A stretch of 64,000 bases of DNA, taken from Acanthochlamys bracteata. Its lineage: Eukaryota > Streptophyta > Magnoliopsida > Pandanales > Velloziaceae. The stretch covers positions 932,501 through 996,500 of the forward strand of contig CM034132.1 of the NCBI GenBank assembly GCA_019914995.1, given 5' to 3'. Of this stretch, positions 46,701-58,469 are shown one piece after another (within the stretch, counting starts at the first letter, position 1; each line of letters begins with the position of its first letter). Made by a program: the position numbers and the translations under genes. The notes beneath the pieces were generated by a model. It made no database searches. It saw nothing but the letters and a program-made list of their open reading frames with translations, and was not told the DNA's origin.

Positions 46701-49700
46701 TTAGTAAATATGCAAACAGGTTTGTGGAAATGTATAATCCATTTGAGTCAGGTGGACTTGATCCAATCAGCACCCAACAAAGAGTTTTGTTGTGCATGAA
46801 TAGAAAAACTAGAATTTCTCAAAAATTTAAAATACCTGCTTTTTGTAAGATGATATATAACCACCCAATGATTCATGTTGCACTTCTACCCCTTCAGCCT
46901 GACATAATGGAGGAAATAGCAGTGTAGGCTGTGAAAGTATGCGGAATAACAAAGCAGCAGCGGCATCTGCAGCTATACCGCCTCTCATGGACATTGCGGT
47001 GCCAATTGCCCGCAGAAAATGTAGATGTATCCAGTTTCTTGGAAGCTACACAACAGGAAACATATTAGTTATGAAGAAGCATATGAGCAGATATTTAATC
47101 TCTTAAAAAATGTTAATTGCATTTGCCACTTGCTTTTCAGATTTAGTAATAAGCATTACAGGTGGGAATATAGCTAAGTTAAATTTTATACTTGGAAGAG
47201 TTCCATGGATACTCTTGCAAATTATTCAATCGTAAACAAGTTCTCTCTTATAAAACAGAAATATGAGCAGATCATAGAAATAAAGCAAATACTCGTTGAT
47301 TTATTGAAAGAGAACTCCTAACATGTGCATCAACATCTCATACCCTCATGCCAGATGCATAATCCTCTGCAGCTCGAAGAAGTTCCACGAGTTGAACAGC
47401 TGCATCAAGAGCATCTGGAGCCCATGATGGCGGTGCCTCAAGAAGCCCAACGAGAAGCCTCTGTGTGGCACTTGGGGTGGCAATCGCATAATAACTGTCC
47501 AAAGATGGTCCGTTATGACAAATATACGTACTGTGATGATCAAAGCTATAAGTTCAGATGATCACCGATGAAATAGACGAGCATATGGCTCAAGAGCAGG
47601 AAGCCCTGCCACTAAATGTTCATCTAAGGGAGTTGTGGGCGGTGGTAGCAAAAGGGCAGGAACAGCAGCTGCTGTCAAGTTTGCAGTTTCATAACGAGCA
47701 ACTTCCTCATCACAGACACTTAAAATAACACCAGCTCCATTAGCTACAGCCCATCTTGGAGTGGATGGCATAAGTTGAGGATGTTTCCCTGATCTACTAT
47801 TACAAGCTTGACAATAGACATACTCCTCAGTCATGACAAAATGAATACAGAGAAATTCACCAAACACAGATATATACTCCATATATATATATGGAAGTAT
47901 TCAAAAGAAAAGTTTAAAGGAAATGTAAGAAAGTAAAATTAGTTTGGCATACAAGAAAACGAACTAAGCATGTCCATACAATCTTTTCATCAGTATGTCA
48001 TTTGATTCTGAAGTCAAAAGGCCTCCTTTGTTACTAAACATGCATACCTTTTTGCACATAAGCAATGAATCACGAAGGTCTAACACATGAGAACCTACAT
48101 GATCTACCTAATATCAAACAGTACAAAACTGAAAAATGAGGTTTCAACAAGACGCTATGTTAAGGTGACTAAACGAGTAATTCAAGAGGTATAGTATAAA
48201 AAATTCTACAATAACAAGAATGAGCAAGCATTATCCCGCTATGTGGGTCCGCTAAGTGAATCTTCTCATGATATTATGCGGTGTGTCTCTATCTATCTTT
48301 AGTCAAGCCAATAACGTAATATGACAGATCATATTTTGTGCTCTCAACAATGCCAGTGCTCAACATTGTCGAAGTTTACAAACTGGTGCATTATTTTACC
48401 AGATTCAGGAGCATTCTTATAGAATACAGACCTACTTATGAAGGTGATTTACAAGGCAGACATCTCCCACATTTACAAAATGTAAACATAAAGACACCCT
48501 GGCTGAACATTAAAAGACTACAGGCATCCTTATATTCATACAACCAAAAATAAAACATGCTATAAGGATGGATAGATAACTGATTTGGAGGAAATCATCA
48601 AAGTGCTAAGAAATAGAATACATGAGAAACTAATAAATGCTTTGAGTATAAGTTTTCCTTTTTCTAAATCAAGCATACACATATACTGACCAGTAGATGG
48701 AGGCTTTAGCTCTCCACCAGCTGCATATCTCCCCATGACCCCTCCACACCTGTGAAACATGCCAATTGATTAAGAAATCAATAATAACCACAATAGCATC
48801 AGCGTCAAAAGGGAAGTGCATCCACTTTAAAACCCACAAGAAAGAACCTCTAATAGAGTTATCAGTTGTTAATAGATTGGGCAGAAAACCGAAAGCTGTA
48901 CATAACAATATATCATTAGATTCTTTATGAGACGCTCAATTATCTTCTTATTAGCATGACATCTTATTGAAGCATGAGAGTGTGACCCCTACCAACGAAA
49001 GTAATCGCTTCTGATACCCAAAGGAGCTGCGAGCAATATATCTGTAATCCAGGGGGATAAGGGTCGCAAAGACTTTCGGTCTTGATCTTGTGAAAGTGAA
49101 TGGCAGCTCTCTGCCTCCTGGGAACTAATGGCTGTCGCATGTTGGCCTTTGCTGCTCTGCTCTGCCCCACTATCTTTGCAGACCTTGTAAATTGGTCGAT
49201 TGTAGTGCGTTAATACACGCAGGATTTCTCCACATGCCAAAGCCCATTGCTCAGAAAATTCTTTCTGCGAATAGGAAAAATAAAAGAATCCAACAGAACT
49301 TCACTTAATTTTATGAATAGCAATGCAATTTAATACTTCCTATGAGAGTAGCATTTCTAAAATTTTCCAAACTATATCTAACCTATAAGAATCTAAAAAT
49401 GTATGTGAACCGCAAAATAGACATCAAATACCTCTGTATTTTTGCTGAATAATGATATGAAAGAGCTAAATGGGGGGTCACCCTTGTCATACACCAGTGT
49501 TCCGTGTATTAGACAAGAGAGAATAGGATGAACAATAGCATGGCCATGTTCAGGGTGATGTAGTACGAATATTGCTGAAATTTAGGCAAATATATACTAT
49601 GTTAGTAAACCTCGAAATACTATCAGATTTCCAATAGTACATAGTCATTACCTAAGACGTCATCCAGAAGATGATATTCATTTGATGGATAGTGATTCTG

Positions 49701-50323
49701 GATTAACTGCAAACGAAAAATTTGCTACATTAACTATAATAAACATGGATAGTGATTCTGCATTCCTCTTACATAGAGAAAGACAAACCATACTAGAAAT
49801 ATGCAGATATCATTTGCTAGCATGATATTGATGTTCCTGCTACTGCTCATGGAAGCGTACATATAGGTGTAACATATAATATAAAACTGTCCAGCTTATG
49901 AAAAAAATATATATATGGAATGTGATAAGGGCAAGGCCTTACCTGTGCGATATCTTCAGGGAATTCTTCAGAGGTGAACTGTCCAAAATACTCAACATAG
50001 GCCACAATTTGTGCCTGAGATGGTCAAAAGCATATGAACTGGTTCAATCACTAGAAATTAACTGCAAATTTTCTTTAAACTTCAACACAAAATCATTTGT
50101 AATTTCAGTAAAGGCAAGAAAGACACAAATGTAATGCTGGAGAAACAACGTAGAAAAATTCCATCTGCCTTCTTGAGATCTGAGCAGACAATGTGAACAT
50201 TTATAGTACATACTATCTGCAAAAATGTGCTAATACCTGTCTCTGCTGCTCATCTTGTGGTGGAGGCCAGAATAGAGAAGAGTATTGAAGCCCATCGATC
50301 CACTTCTCACATGAAGTAGACAT
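43800..50323 (-). CDS. GI: GIGANTEA, circadian clock and flowering regulator
   Basis: Fourteen coding exons: 50323-50237, 50014-49943, 49706-49652, 49574-49432, 49264-48993, 48749-48691, 47806-47566, 47494-47344, 47045-46836, 46669-45134, 44858-44790, 44661-44443, 44285-44193, 44102-43800. All phases agree, giving 1169 residues (Arabidopsis GI has 1173). Landmarks in order: CEKWIDGLQYSSLFWPPPQD; YVEYFGQFTSEEFPEDIAQ; FSEQWALACGEILRVLTHYN; LSPWITDILLAAPLGIRSDY; HPQLMPSTPRWAVANGAGVI; LPPPTTPLDEHLVAGLPALE; the 512-codon exon with EATAQGIASLFCAHGPDVEW; and the end VRALSTSVLRDL with SIDWQADINKC. GI is a nuclear and cytosolic scaffold that stabilises ZTL, binds FKF1 to promote CONSTANS expression, and affects salt tolerance through SOS2. 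The splice acceptor of exon 7 (GTCAAG) was chosen by phase. At least one leader intron is likely (donor at 51193, acceptor at 50462). An upstream ORF and an evening element are listed separately. Confidence 0.97.
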
Positions 50324-50378
50324 CCAGGCACCTTATTTATGATTCCTTCAACCGAAAAGTGAAACAAAATTTCTCAAA

Positions 50379-50459
50379 TTAAGTACCAGGCCGCCTACAA
50401 GAGCGCATCCAGAGCTCCCCTTCCCATTGATTCTGATTAAGAGACTGATCTGGAGCCAT
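50379..50459 (-). promoter_or_regulatory. Upstream ORF in the GIGANTEA leader
   Basis: If the leader is spliced to the acceptor ATTGTTTCAG (exon starting 50461), its second exon begins TG ATG GCT and carries a 26-codon ORF, MAPDQSLNQNQWEGELWMRS followed by CRRPGT. It stops 55 bases upstream of the GI start codon. Such an ORF could reduce GI translation. Conservation is unknown, and it matters only if the leader model is right. Confidence 0.4.
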
Positions 50460-51193
50460 CACTGAAACAATTTTCACATATCTCAACTTATGAAGCTGTC
50501 CACAAAGCATTGAGCCAACTGAAAGTTAAATCCAAGTACGGATCTGATATTTCAACTAATTCAACACTAATATTCTCTAGATTACTGCAAAGAACATATT
50601 AAAAGAGAGCAGAGGTATTCATTTCCAGATTAAAAAAGTTGGAACAAATTACAAAAGCATAAAAGGAAACTGCATGTTCCATTTTTCATATAATTCGAAC
50701 CGAATTAAATTACAAGATCCAACAGAATATCAAAACAAATCAAAACAACGCAGAATGATGCAAATGAAACATTTTGACAAAATTAAACACCATAGCGACA
50801 GAAACCAAAACTAAATCAATAAAAGCTAACAATTTAGTTAAAAAAAACTAGTGCTAAAGCATAAAAGAGATCAAAACTTTACAAGGAAAAAAAAAGTTTG
50901 CAATATTTACAGATGATGCATAACATGTAGACAAACGTTGAACACAAGATATATATTATCTTATTTTAAAAACAACAAAAACCTATAACAACAACAACAA
51001 TAAAAATAGAGTTACAGAGGAAAAAAGCTAAGAACTTTTCTATCACTGATCATAAAAATGCTTCAAAAATCAATTATAAAAGATTAACAGAACAGAAAAC
51101 CTTTATAGGAAAAACAAAAATCAACAATAACTCTTCAGTAGAAAAACAAGAAAAAAAAAAAAGCAGAAATGGTAGAGAGAAAGAAAACCTTAC

Positions 51194-51330
51194 CAGTTAG
51201 AAACAGCTACGGCTTTGGAACTGGAGAATTTTCATGTCAACAAAAGAAGGGCAAGAAATTAAAAAGAAAATTCAAAGAGAAAAGAAAAGAAATTTGAAGA
51301 TTTAATGTTGTTTTATTTTTGGTTGGAAGA
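51194..51330 (-). other. Predicted first (non-coding) exon of GIGANTEA
   Basis: A good donor (TAACTG|GTAAGG, minus strand, junction at 51194/51193) ends a non-coding stretch upstream of GI. It pairs with the acceptor before 50461, giving a leader intron of about 0.73 kb. The 5' limit is a guess. Confidence 0.35.
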
Positions 51331-51647
51331 AAAATAAGATACTTCCAAAATCTTCAGGGTATCACCTTGAAGGTCAGCCTGCTTCCTTCTGATCTCCCTC
51401 TTGCTGACGCGGACTACATATTTTCTCCGCATGCCAATGCTCCAAATCATCATGGCATTCATACACATCCATCTTTTCAACGGCTGATAAGAATCCACGA
51501 CAGTTGAAATAAAGTAGTGGCCGAAACAAAACGAACCGAATCTGAAAAGAGAAACGGGCAGCTGTCCAGAGACGCTGAAGCTGAGACGTGTAAGTAAATA
51601 GTGGTTGAGATGAATCGAACGGGTAACCGGGCAGCTCAACGGGCATC

Positions 51648-51656
51648 AGATATTTT
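51648..51656 (-). promoter_or_regulatory. Evening element upstream of GIGANTEA
   Basis: The minus strand reads AAAATATCT, the exact nine-base evening element bound by CCA1/LHY/RVE factors. It lies about 320 bases upstream of the predicted GI leader. GI promoters in other plants contain evening elements and drive dusk-phased expression. Confidence 0.6.
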
Positions 51657-51849
51657 CTCGCTCCTTCGGTTTATACTTGGTGGAGTTTTGAGTGCGTTAC
51701 CAAACTTCGGGCCAACCGAAGAAGAGGAAAGGATTATACGGTGCCAGCGGGTTAAGCTCGCTGCGTGGCCCGTTAATGTTCGAGCAATAAATCTTCGGGC
51801 CAGAGGCCTGCGATCTGACACCATTTAGACTAGTGCCGTGTGTGGGACC

Positions 51850-53509
51850 TACCTATGGACATGAATGGACTCTGTAGATGTATGTTATGTGCTTCGCATG
51901 TTCATGTCAAGCATGAGTTATTATTGAGTTTTGGAGTTTGGCCCTATTTATTCTATTAATTTCATATATTTAATAAAGGTTTTAATAAAACAATTAAAAA
52001 ATTAAATATAATAAATTATGTATTCTAAAATTTTAATAATATTAAATTTTTTTATTTTAAATAAAAAATTAGATTTATTTCATGAAAAATTTAAATTAAA
52101 CATTTCGTGAAATTTTTGTTTTTACATTCTCAAATTATTATTAAAGAAACTTTCGTTGGAGTCATGTGACTCGAGTGAGCAAGTGATTTATTTTACCCGT
52201 AATTAGATTTAAATTATCCTACAAAAATATTTTAATTTTTTTAAAATAACTTTTACTATTTTGATTTTACAAAGGTAATAAAATGAATAATAAAAAAGTT
52301 TATAATTTATAAAATTTTTTAATTTTTAATTTTTAAAACATGACAAAATATTGTAAACTAATGAACGATCTAAATGTATTTATTGACCATGTCTTTTGGA
52401 CCCTCGCAAGCGCCGAGTCAATTTCCAACACACTAAATTTGGTCGGAACTTAAAATAAACTAACAATGGTATCTAAATGTCTCCAGCTTATTGGATAAAA
52501 CATCTACGCTTGATCATTAACTTTGACTTTATTTTTTGACCTTTTTTATTTAATAGATTAATTTAATGAAAAGGAGAGAAACTTACCCAATTAAAACAAT
52601 GGTAATGGAAGCAACAAGTGCTCTCGGCAAAGTTCTATTTTTTTGAAGAGCAAAAAAATTTGAAAGCTATAGAAACACTCATATCTCCTCTGCTTAAAAA
52701 TAGCAAAATAAAATCTAATCACAAATTCATCGCAAAATTGATTTATTTAAATCAAATTCATATTTATTTTTAGCCGAATTTTGATCAATTTTAGATCAAT
52801 TCAAAATGAACCTAAAATTTAAAAAAAAAATAGTTCAAATTCGGATTAACTCATATTACCACTCATAAAAAAGTTATAAAAAAAAAAAGATTCTGCTTGA
52901 GATTCTTATAATTTTTTTATTCTAATTAGTTCATATATTTAATATTTTTTTATAATATTTTACATATTTAAAAATTTTAAAAACATAAAAAATATTTACG
53001 TCGTAAAATATTTATTATTATTTTTTAAGTAAAAATGTAAAATTTATTTTTTAAAACTTTTAAAATATCTTTAAATTTAGAAAATCTATTTTTAAAAAAT
53101 ATTTTCAAATATCTTCTAAGAAAGTAAGAATATAAAATAGAAGCTACTATCACCTCATCTAGTATTCGGCCCGTTTAGTGTTGGTTGAATAAGATGTTTA
53201 ACTGGATGGGCCAGACACAATGAAAGAGTACCGGGCTTAATGGGCAGTGCCAAAAACTTAAAAGTGAAATCAATTGTCTAGAGAAATAAAAAACATTTTC
53301 ATATTAATTTGTTTGATGTAAAACTTCGAAATTTGTGAGGAAATACCCACACATGAAAATAAATAACATAATAAGAGTCATTATAGTAGCGCCCGCGAAG
53401 TACGTACTCTGAAAACATTTCACTCACTACATAGAAGAACACCATGCAGAAAAAGAAAGAGTTACAGATTGAGAGTTCAATTGCAAAGCAAATTACATAT
53501 GATTTTGAT
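51850..53509. other. AT-rich intergenic region, no gene seen
   Basis: It separates the GI promoter from the WRKY gene's 3' end. Low-complexity A/T blocks occur at about 51.95-52.12, 52.22-52.34 and 52.9-53.11 kb and resemble the window's MITE-like families without clear ends. No exon recognised. Confidence 0.5.
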
Positions 53510-55899
53510 CTACCAGAAGAAGTTGAACTGATGAGATGGAGTGTTGTTTGATTCATGATCGCCGTCGCCGGAGGGAGAGTGAGCGTGCCTTCCTTCATAC
53601 GTAGTGATCACCATACGCGGATCCTCAGCCAGTCTTTCAACCCTCTTCTTCACTTTGCAGTTCTCCTCTGTGCACCTGTAGTAGCTCCTACAAAACACCA
53701 TATGGAAAACATCATGCATGCCTGCATGCAAAATCTAATGTATATTACCAATATATATATACGTACGTTGTTTGCATTATTAAAGAATTCATGTTTTTAA
53801 AGCCTTGCAATTTGCATAACTAGTACAGGATGCCCAATGTGAAAAAATTGCAGAACAGCATATAGGCATGGACAAAAATTAGAGATGGAAAAAAGACTAC
53901 CAATAATTACACCAAACATGGCCCCCTTATAATCGATTGATGAATGAATGAACTTACTGTTCTTCATTATAATCATGAAGATCATCTTCTCTTTATAAGC
54001 TTTGTTAGCTAGCAGTCTATATCAACAACAATTTGTGTTTCGCAAAACTAAGTAAATGCTTGAATCTACTACTATGTGAATATTCTCTATGTCTGTATGA
54101 GTTGAGTCAGCTTATGAAGTTTTTTCTGTTCAGTGGAATGATGAAGAACTAGAAAGTTGAACTGATTAAAAGAGGGACTTGTCACCTGAGCAAAATAGGT
54201 TTTGAAAATTTGAACAATCGAATTAGAAAGGAGACCTACAGATTGAATGGACCCATTTTGCTGCAGTTCTCATCAGCCAACAATATTCAAAGGCATCTGT
54301 GTACATATGCGCATGAATATAATGAGTTTAAGTTTGCTATTAGCTACAACTACAAACTAGGAAGCTTTCAGAATTTTTAAGTTATCATCATCAGTTTAAG
54401 TTTGCTAGATTACCAAACATGCTTTCAGAACTTTTTTTTTTCAATCCCCTAGGATTTTTCATATACTAATTCATAGATCATTAACTGGTAAACCAAAAAA
54501 CATGCCCACTCACCATAAACGTAAACTTCCCTACAGCTAGTAGTAATGGTAGAATTGATTTCTCCTACAATTTGCTCAGGAGTTATTCTGCAGTTATAAC
54601 ACATACGTGCATAATATTTTTAAGTACGGCTAGGTTTACATTCCAATACATTTTCAGTTCGTTGAAATGCAGCAACCATCAAAACTTTAGTAAGAACAAC
54701 TAAACACTACCGCATGCAGTCAGTAGAATTAATTGAAATTAATTAGAAATTCATGCTACTCAGCGGTGCGTCTAAGGCATGAAAGACACATTTCTATAGC
54801 TCACATACTGCTAGTTAACATCCATACAAGCTAGACTGATCCATCAGTTAAACGAAATGGTTAGTCTTGAAACGATGAGATTAATCTTGGTCGATAGTTT
54901 TTTATTTGCTTAGTGTTTGAAGCTCGAACAAATTCAAGGATCCGTCTATATTTTCTGTATGCTTTAGAAGTTTTTGCTTTTAGATTATACTACACCTATC
55001 AATTAAGCGACCTGCCATACTAATTCAGTAGCTGATCATGATGAATTCGGTGAACCTAAGCTTTGGATCCCAAAAAGAGCGAGATAGAATTTAATCATCA
55101 GTTCAATTTGTTAGAAGCTCCAGTTACCTTGGATGCTGTGTGTTCTTGACAACTTTCTGGCCATACTTTCTCCATTTGTATCCATCATCAAGCACGTCGA
55201 CCTCGCTCATAGTTTTGAAGCAGAACCTTGGCTCCCTTACTTTTCTTCTTGCCTTCATCACTTTCTTTTTCATTCTCATTGAAGATACTGAGAACAAGTT
55301 CTGCTGCTCATGCTCTTTAACACTGTTCATCAGCTGCACGTTGTTGTCGTTGTTACTACGCAGCTGCTGCCGCTGCCCTTCTTCATCTTGTTCTTCGCCG
55401 GCAGCTGTATTAGATGGCCTGCATCAGAAAGCAGTAGTAGTGAACTATGAGTTCAGATCCACCATGCTAATTAAGTAGTTTCATGAAGAAAGAAGACAAT
55501 GAAGTTTGATTAAGTTAGCTAGTTATATAGAGAGAATGGTTTAACTTGCTTCAGAAAGACTTTGGGAGAGATTTGAAACTTGTACCATGAAGGGGTTGTT
55601 GATCTATGCACCAAAGATGAAAAAAATTGATCTGGAGAAGAAGAGCCATGGCCACCATCTCTAGTGCTAGGGTTTTGATGCATGGAATTAGTACTGATCA
55701 ATATTCCATCTTTCAGATTATTGCTGCTGGTGCCGTTGTTGTTGTTGCTCAGATCTTCATCTACTGAAGAATATTGCTGAAACAAAAATGGAGTACTACT
55801 AGTAGCCATGAACTGAGGACGAGGGAGATCTGAAGAGCTCTGGTTCTGCAAGCTATAGAAAGCCATAGAAGTAGTATTAATCTGGGAATAGTCCACCAT
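53510..55899 (-). CDS. WRKY13: WRKY transcription factor, group IIc, WRKY13-like
   Basis: Three exons, 55899-55586, 55418-55128 and 53687-53510, join in frame to 260 codons. The WRKY domain is complete: [20 protein letters not shown], then WRKYGQK at residues 187-193, VVKNTQHPR, and a C-x4-C-x23-H-x-H zinc finger (Cys207, Cys212, His236, His238). The conserved intron splits the Arg codon of HPR. The start [20 protein letters not shown] is the first Met after an in-frame stop. The C-terminus HQFNFFW and the [11 protein letters not shown] block match WRKY13 better than its close paralogue WRKY12. WRKY13 binds W-boxes in the nucleus; in Arabidopsis it promotes stem lignification and affects flowering. 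The upstream N-terminal part is Ser/Asn-rich. The 1.4-kb second intron has no other gene. Confidence 0.93.
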
Positions 55900-55999
55900 G
55901 TTGTTCTTCCCAGCTTCGATCTGCAGCTGCTATCTCTTGTCCTTGTTGTTGATGTTGTTGGTCCTGGTGTTCCACCATTCACTGTCTCACCACTACTTA

Positions 56000-58469
56000 A
56001 ACCCTGCTGTTGCTGCTGCTGGAACAGAACATTTCCTTTAATTATCTTGATTAAGAAAGCTTGCTAGATATGGTATGCCACACTAAAAAAGATTTTGGTG
56101 AAAGGTAACGGATAACACAAGCTAGCTAGACTCTCTTATTTTAATTGAAATAGAGATCACAATAATAGAAGAGAGCTAGCATTCCAGATGCGCGTAGATT
56201 ATGAAATTGTTTGGTGCGTATTTTAAATATTTATAATTAAATTTTATGAAAGTGAAATTTAGAAAGTAAAATATTTAAAAAATAAAAAAAATAGAATTTA
56301 GTATTTATATTTTAATAGTTTTTAGAAATATATTAAAAATTAAAAAATATATTCTAATAAAAAATGTATAAATAAAAAATTCAGAACTAAAATTTGTATT
56401 TAAAGATAAAATTCTGAATTTCGTATATAATTAAAATATATAAATTATTTAATATTTAAAATTTGAAAAAAAATAAAATTATAGGTATTTAAAATAAGCT
56501 CTTAAATCAACTGAAAAATTTCCGTAGAAATTCACTATGGCCTTTGTTGGAGAAGATTCTCCACTTTTAGGTACAAGAACTTCCATTCATTTTACTTTTC
56601 AACTCCGCTACAGCTAAAAAGAAACATTAGGTCGGTGCACTGCAATTAATCACCGTACGTAGGTATGTTCACAATCTCTTTGATCTTGTTAATTAAAGCT
56701 TGTATATGGAAATAGATTTCATTTGGCATATAAGAATAACGAGCATTCATGAAAATATGTATCATATAATTTGGCTATGATAATGTTTTTTATGATTATA
56801 TTTGTTTAAATGATTGATAAATATGGTGATCATGGTGCAGAGAAAAGAATCTATCAATCAATCTTCTCCTATATGTCATGTATACACAATAATAATAATG
56901 AATAATATTCCACTTAGCAATCAATCAGTAGTAGGCTTGGCTTTTGCACGGCCTACAAGCTCAGAAGCAATGATGCTGAATCTTTGTGTGCATTGCATAT
57001 CTCTCACTCTCTTCTCTCTGTCACCAACTTAACAACAACAGCAACAACAACAGGGGCACATGTTTTGAAGTTTTGACCCACAGCATAAAAAGCCCTTCAA
57101 CTTCTTTAAGAAACAAAAATTTTGTAACAATTATTATAAATATACAATGTTCTTTATCAGCAGTAGTGTATATCTATGATGATTCTTCTCCTCTGTTTTA
57201 GTTTTTTTTTTCCCTTGCAGAACCAAAAACCCTTTCTTGATACACTAAACTGGAAAGGAAAGAAGAAGTTCGTCTTCTTCATTCTGGCTTCTCATGTTTA
57301 ACCAATATGATAATCTCATAAGCTAGTCTTTGTTTAAAACCTTAAGTGCTTAATTAAGAATGTCTGTATATATCATTGCTGTGGTCCTGTTTGAAGACTG
57401 TTAACCAAACCCTAGCTAAGCTACTAATGATCAGATCATTGACAATGGACATGATCTGTTTCAGATTATTGAGAAAGTTGGACAGAGAGGAATACGTGTA
57501 TTTAGGAGATGAATTTGATGACATGGCATTTGCAATCATTAAAATTTCCACCATTCTATACACAATCATTACAACTCTTTTCTAACCACTCAAAAATTAC
57601 AACCGTCTCTCTTTTGTTGCCTCTATGTGGTCACAGAGAAGAGAGAGAGAGAATAGAACACGACACTCCTGTCCTGCTTCTGGCTTGTCTGTTGACAATT
57701 TGAAATGGCTTAATTCTTTATCTTGCTCTGTTTCTCCACTGAGTGAGATAAGCTTTCTGTACGGAAAAAAAGTAGAGAACAACCGTTGATTCATATAGAT
57801 AGTGCAGAAGCAGTCTGCAACATATTACAGTCACGGAGAATCAATCAGAAAAATTCAAAGAAAATGAAGCAAGCTTTCGGAAGTAGTAGCACAGCAAGCT
57901 AGGTAGATAAGAGTGCAAGTTCTGAAACTGAGTCACACTGTTGCTGCACACCACTCCACTCAACTCCATTCAGATGCTTATTAGCATGCGCAAACTGTGC
58001 GCGTGCTCTCCTTCACGCCGGGATTCCCGGAGAGAGCAAGGTTTTCTAAGCTCTCTTCAACCAAACTGGAAAAAAGAATTCTTCAGTCATGGAGTTGATG
58101 ATTCATTCACTCAACAGCAACAAGTCTAAACAAGACTAGAGATAGAATGAAGAAGCATAGAATAAATTCCTCTGGGTAGCTGCCACCGGGCTTAAATCAT
58201 AATATTACTCTCAAATGAAAGACATTTCAAAGAAAGGAAACTACAGCTAGGGTACAAGATCAAGGGAGGATAATAATAACTGCATGATACAGGTCCAATG
58301 TGAAACTTAACACAGGCTCTGTTACAACAAGCAAGACTCGTTTTCACGAAGGAAATAAAAAAAAGTCTCGCTGTTACATTGTTGAGTATTTTAAGATTAT
58401 TTCATACATCGATCATTCTCAGGAAAACAAAATGCATGAATATGTTTTAGATAAAACAACCTAGAGAAA
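56000..58469. other. Intergenic region, no gene seen
   Basis: Promoter side of the WRKY13-like gene and 3' side of NDUFV1. It contains the MITE copy at 56214-56501. Small ORFs (for example at 57376 and 57509) lack homologous features. A CT-rich tract at 57000-57025 superficially resembles a miR156 complement and was rejected. Confidence 0.5.
56214..56501. mobile_element. MITE, PIF/Harbinger-like, family A
   Basis: A 288-base AT-rich element with terminal inverted repeats GTGCGTATTTTAAATA (left) and GAGCTTATTTTAAATA (right, other strand), 14 of 16 positions matching. Flanking triplets are TTG and TTA, a target duplication with one mismatch. It is close in length to 38459-38740, and its left arm reversed matches that element's right arm. 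Non-coding. Confidence 0.6.

Noticed and set aside
49686-49765. Fifteen-base repeat TGGATAGTGATTCTG in GIGANTEA exon 3 and its intron
   Set aside because: Too short to interpret; probably a small local duplication.
51374-51828. ORFs of 62-108 codons in the GIGANTEA upstream region
   Set aside because: Overlapping frames on both strands with no recognisable domain. The stretch is better explained as promoter and leader.
56965-56985. Sequence resembling a miR172 target (GATTCAGCATCATTG on the minus strand)
   Set aside because: Too many mismatches, and it is not in any coding exon or transcript I can define.
57000-57025. Minus-strand TGACAGAGAGAAGAGAGTGAG resembling miR156
   Set aside because: It has extra bases relative to miR156, and no complementary star sequence or hairpin is visible within 150 bases.
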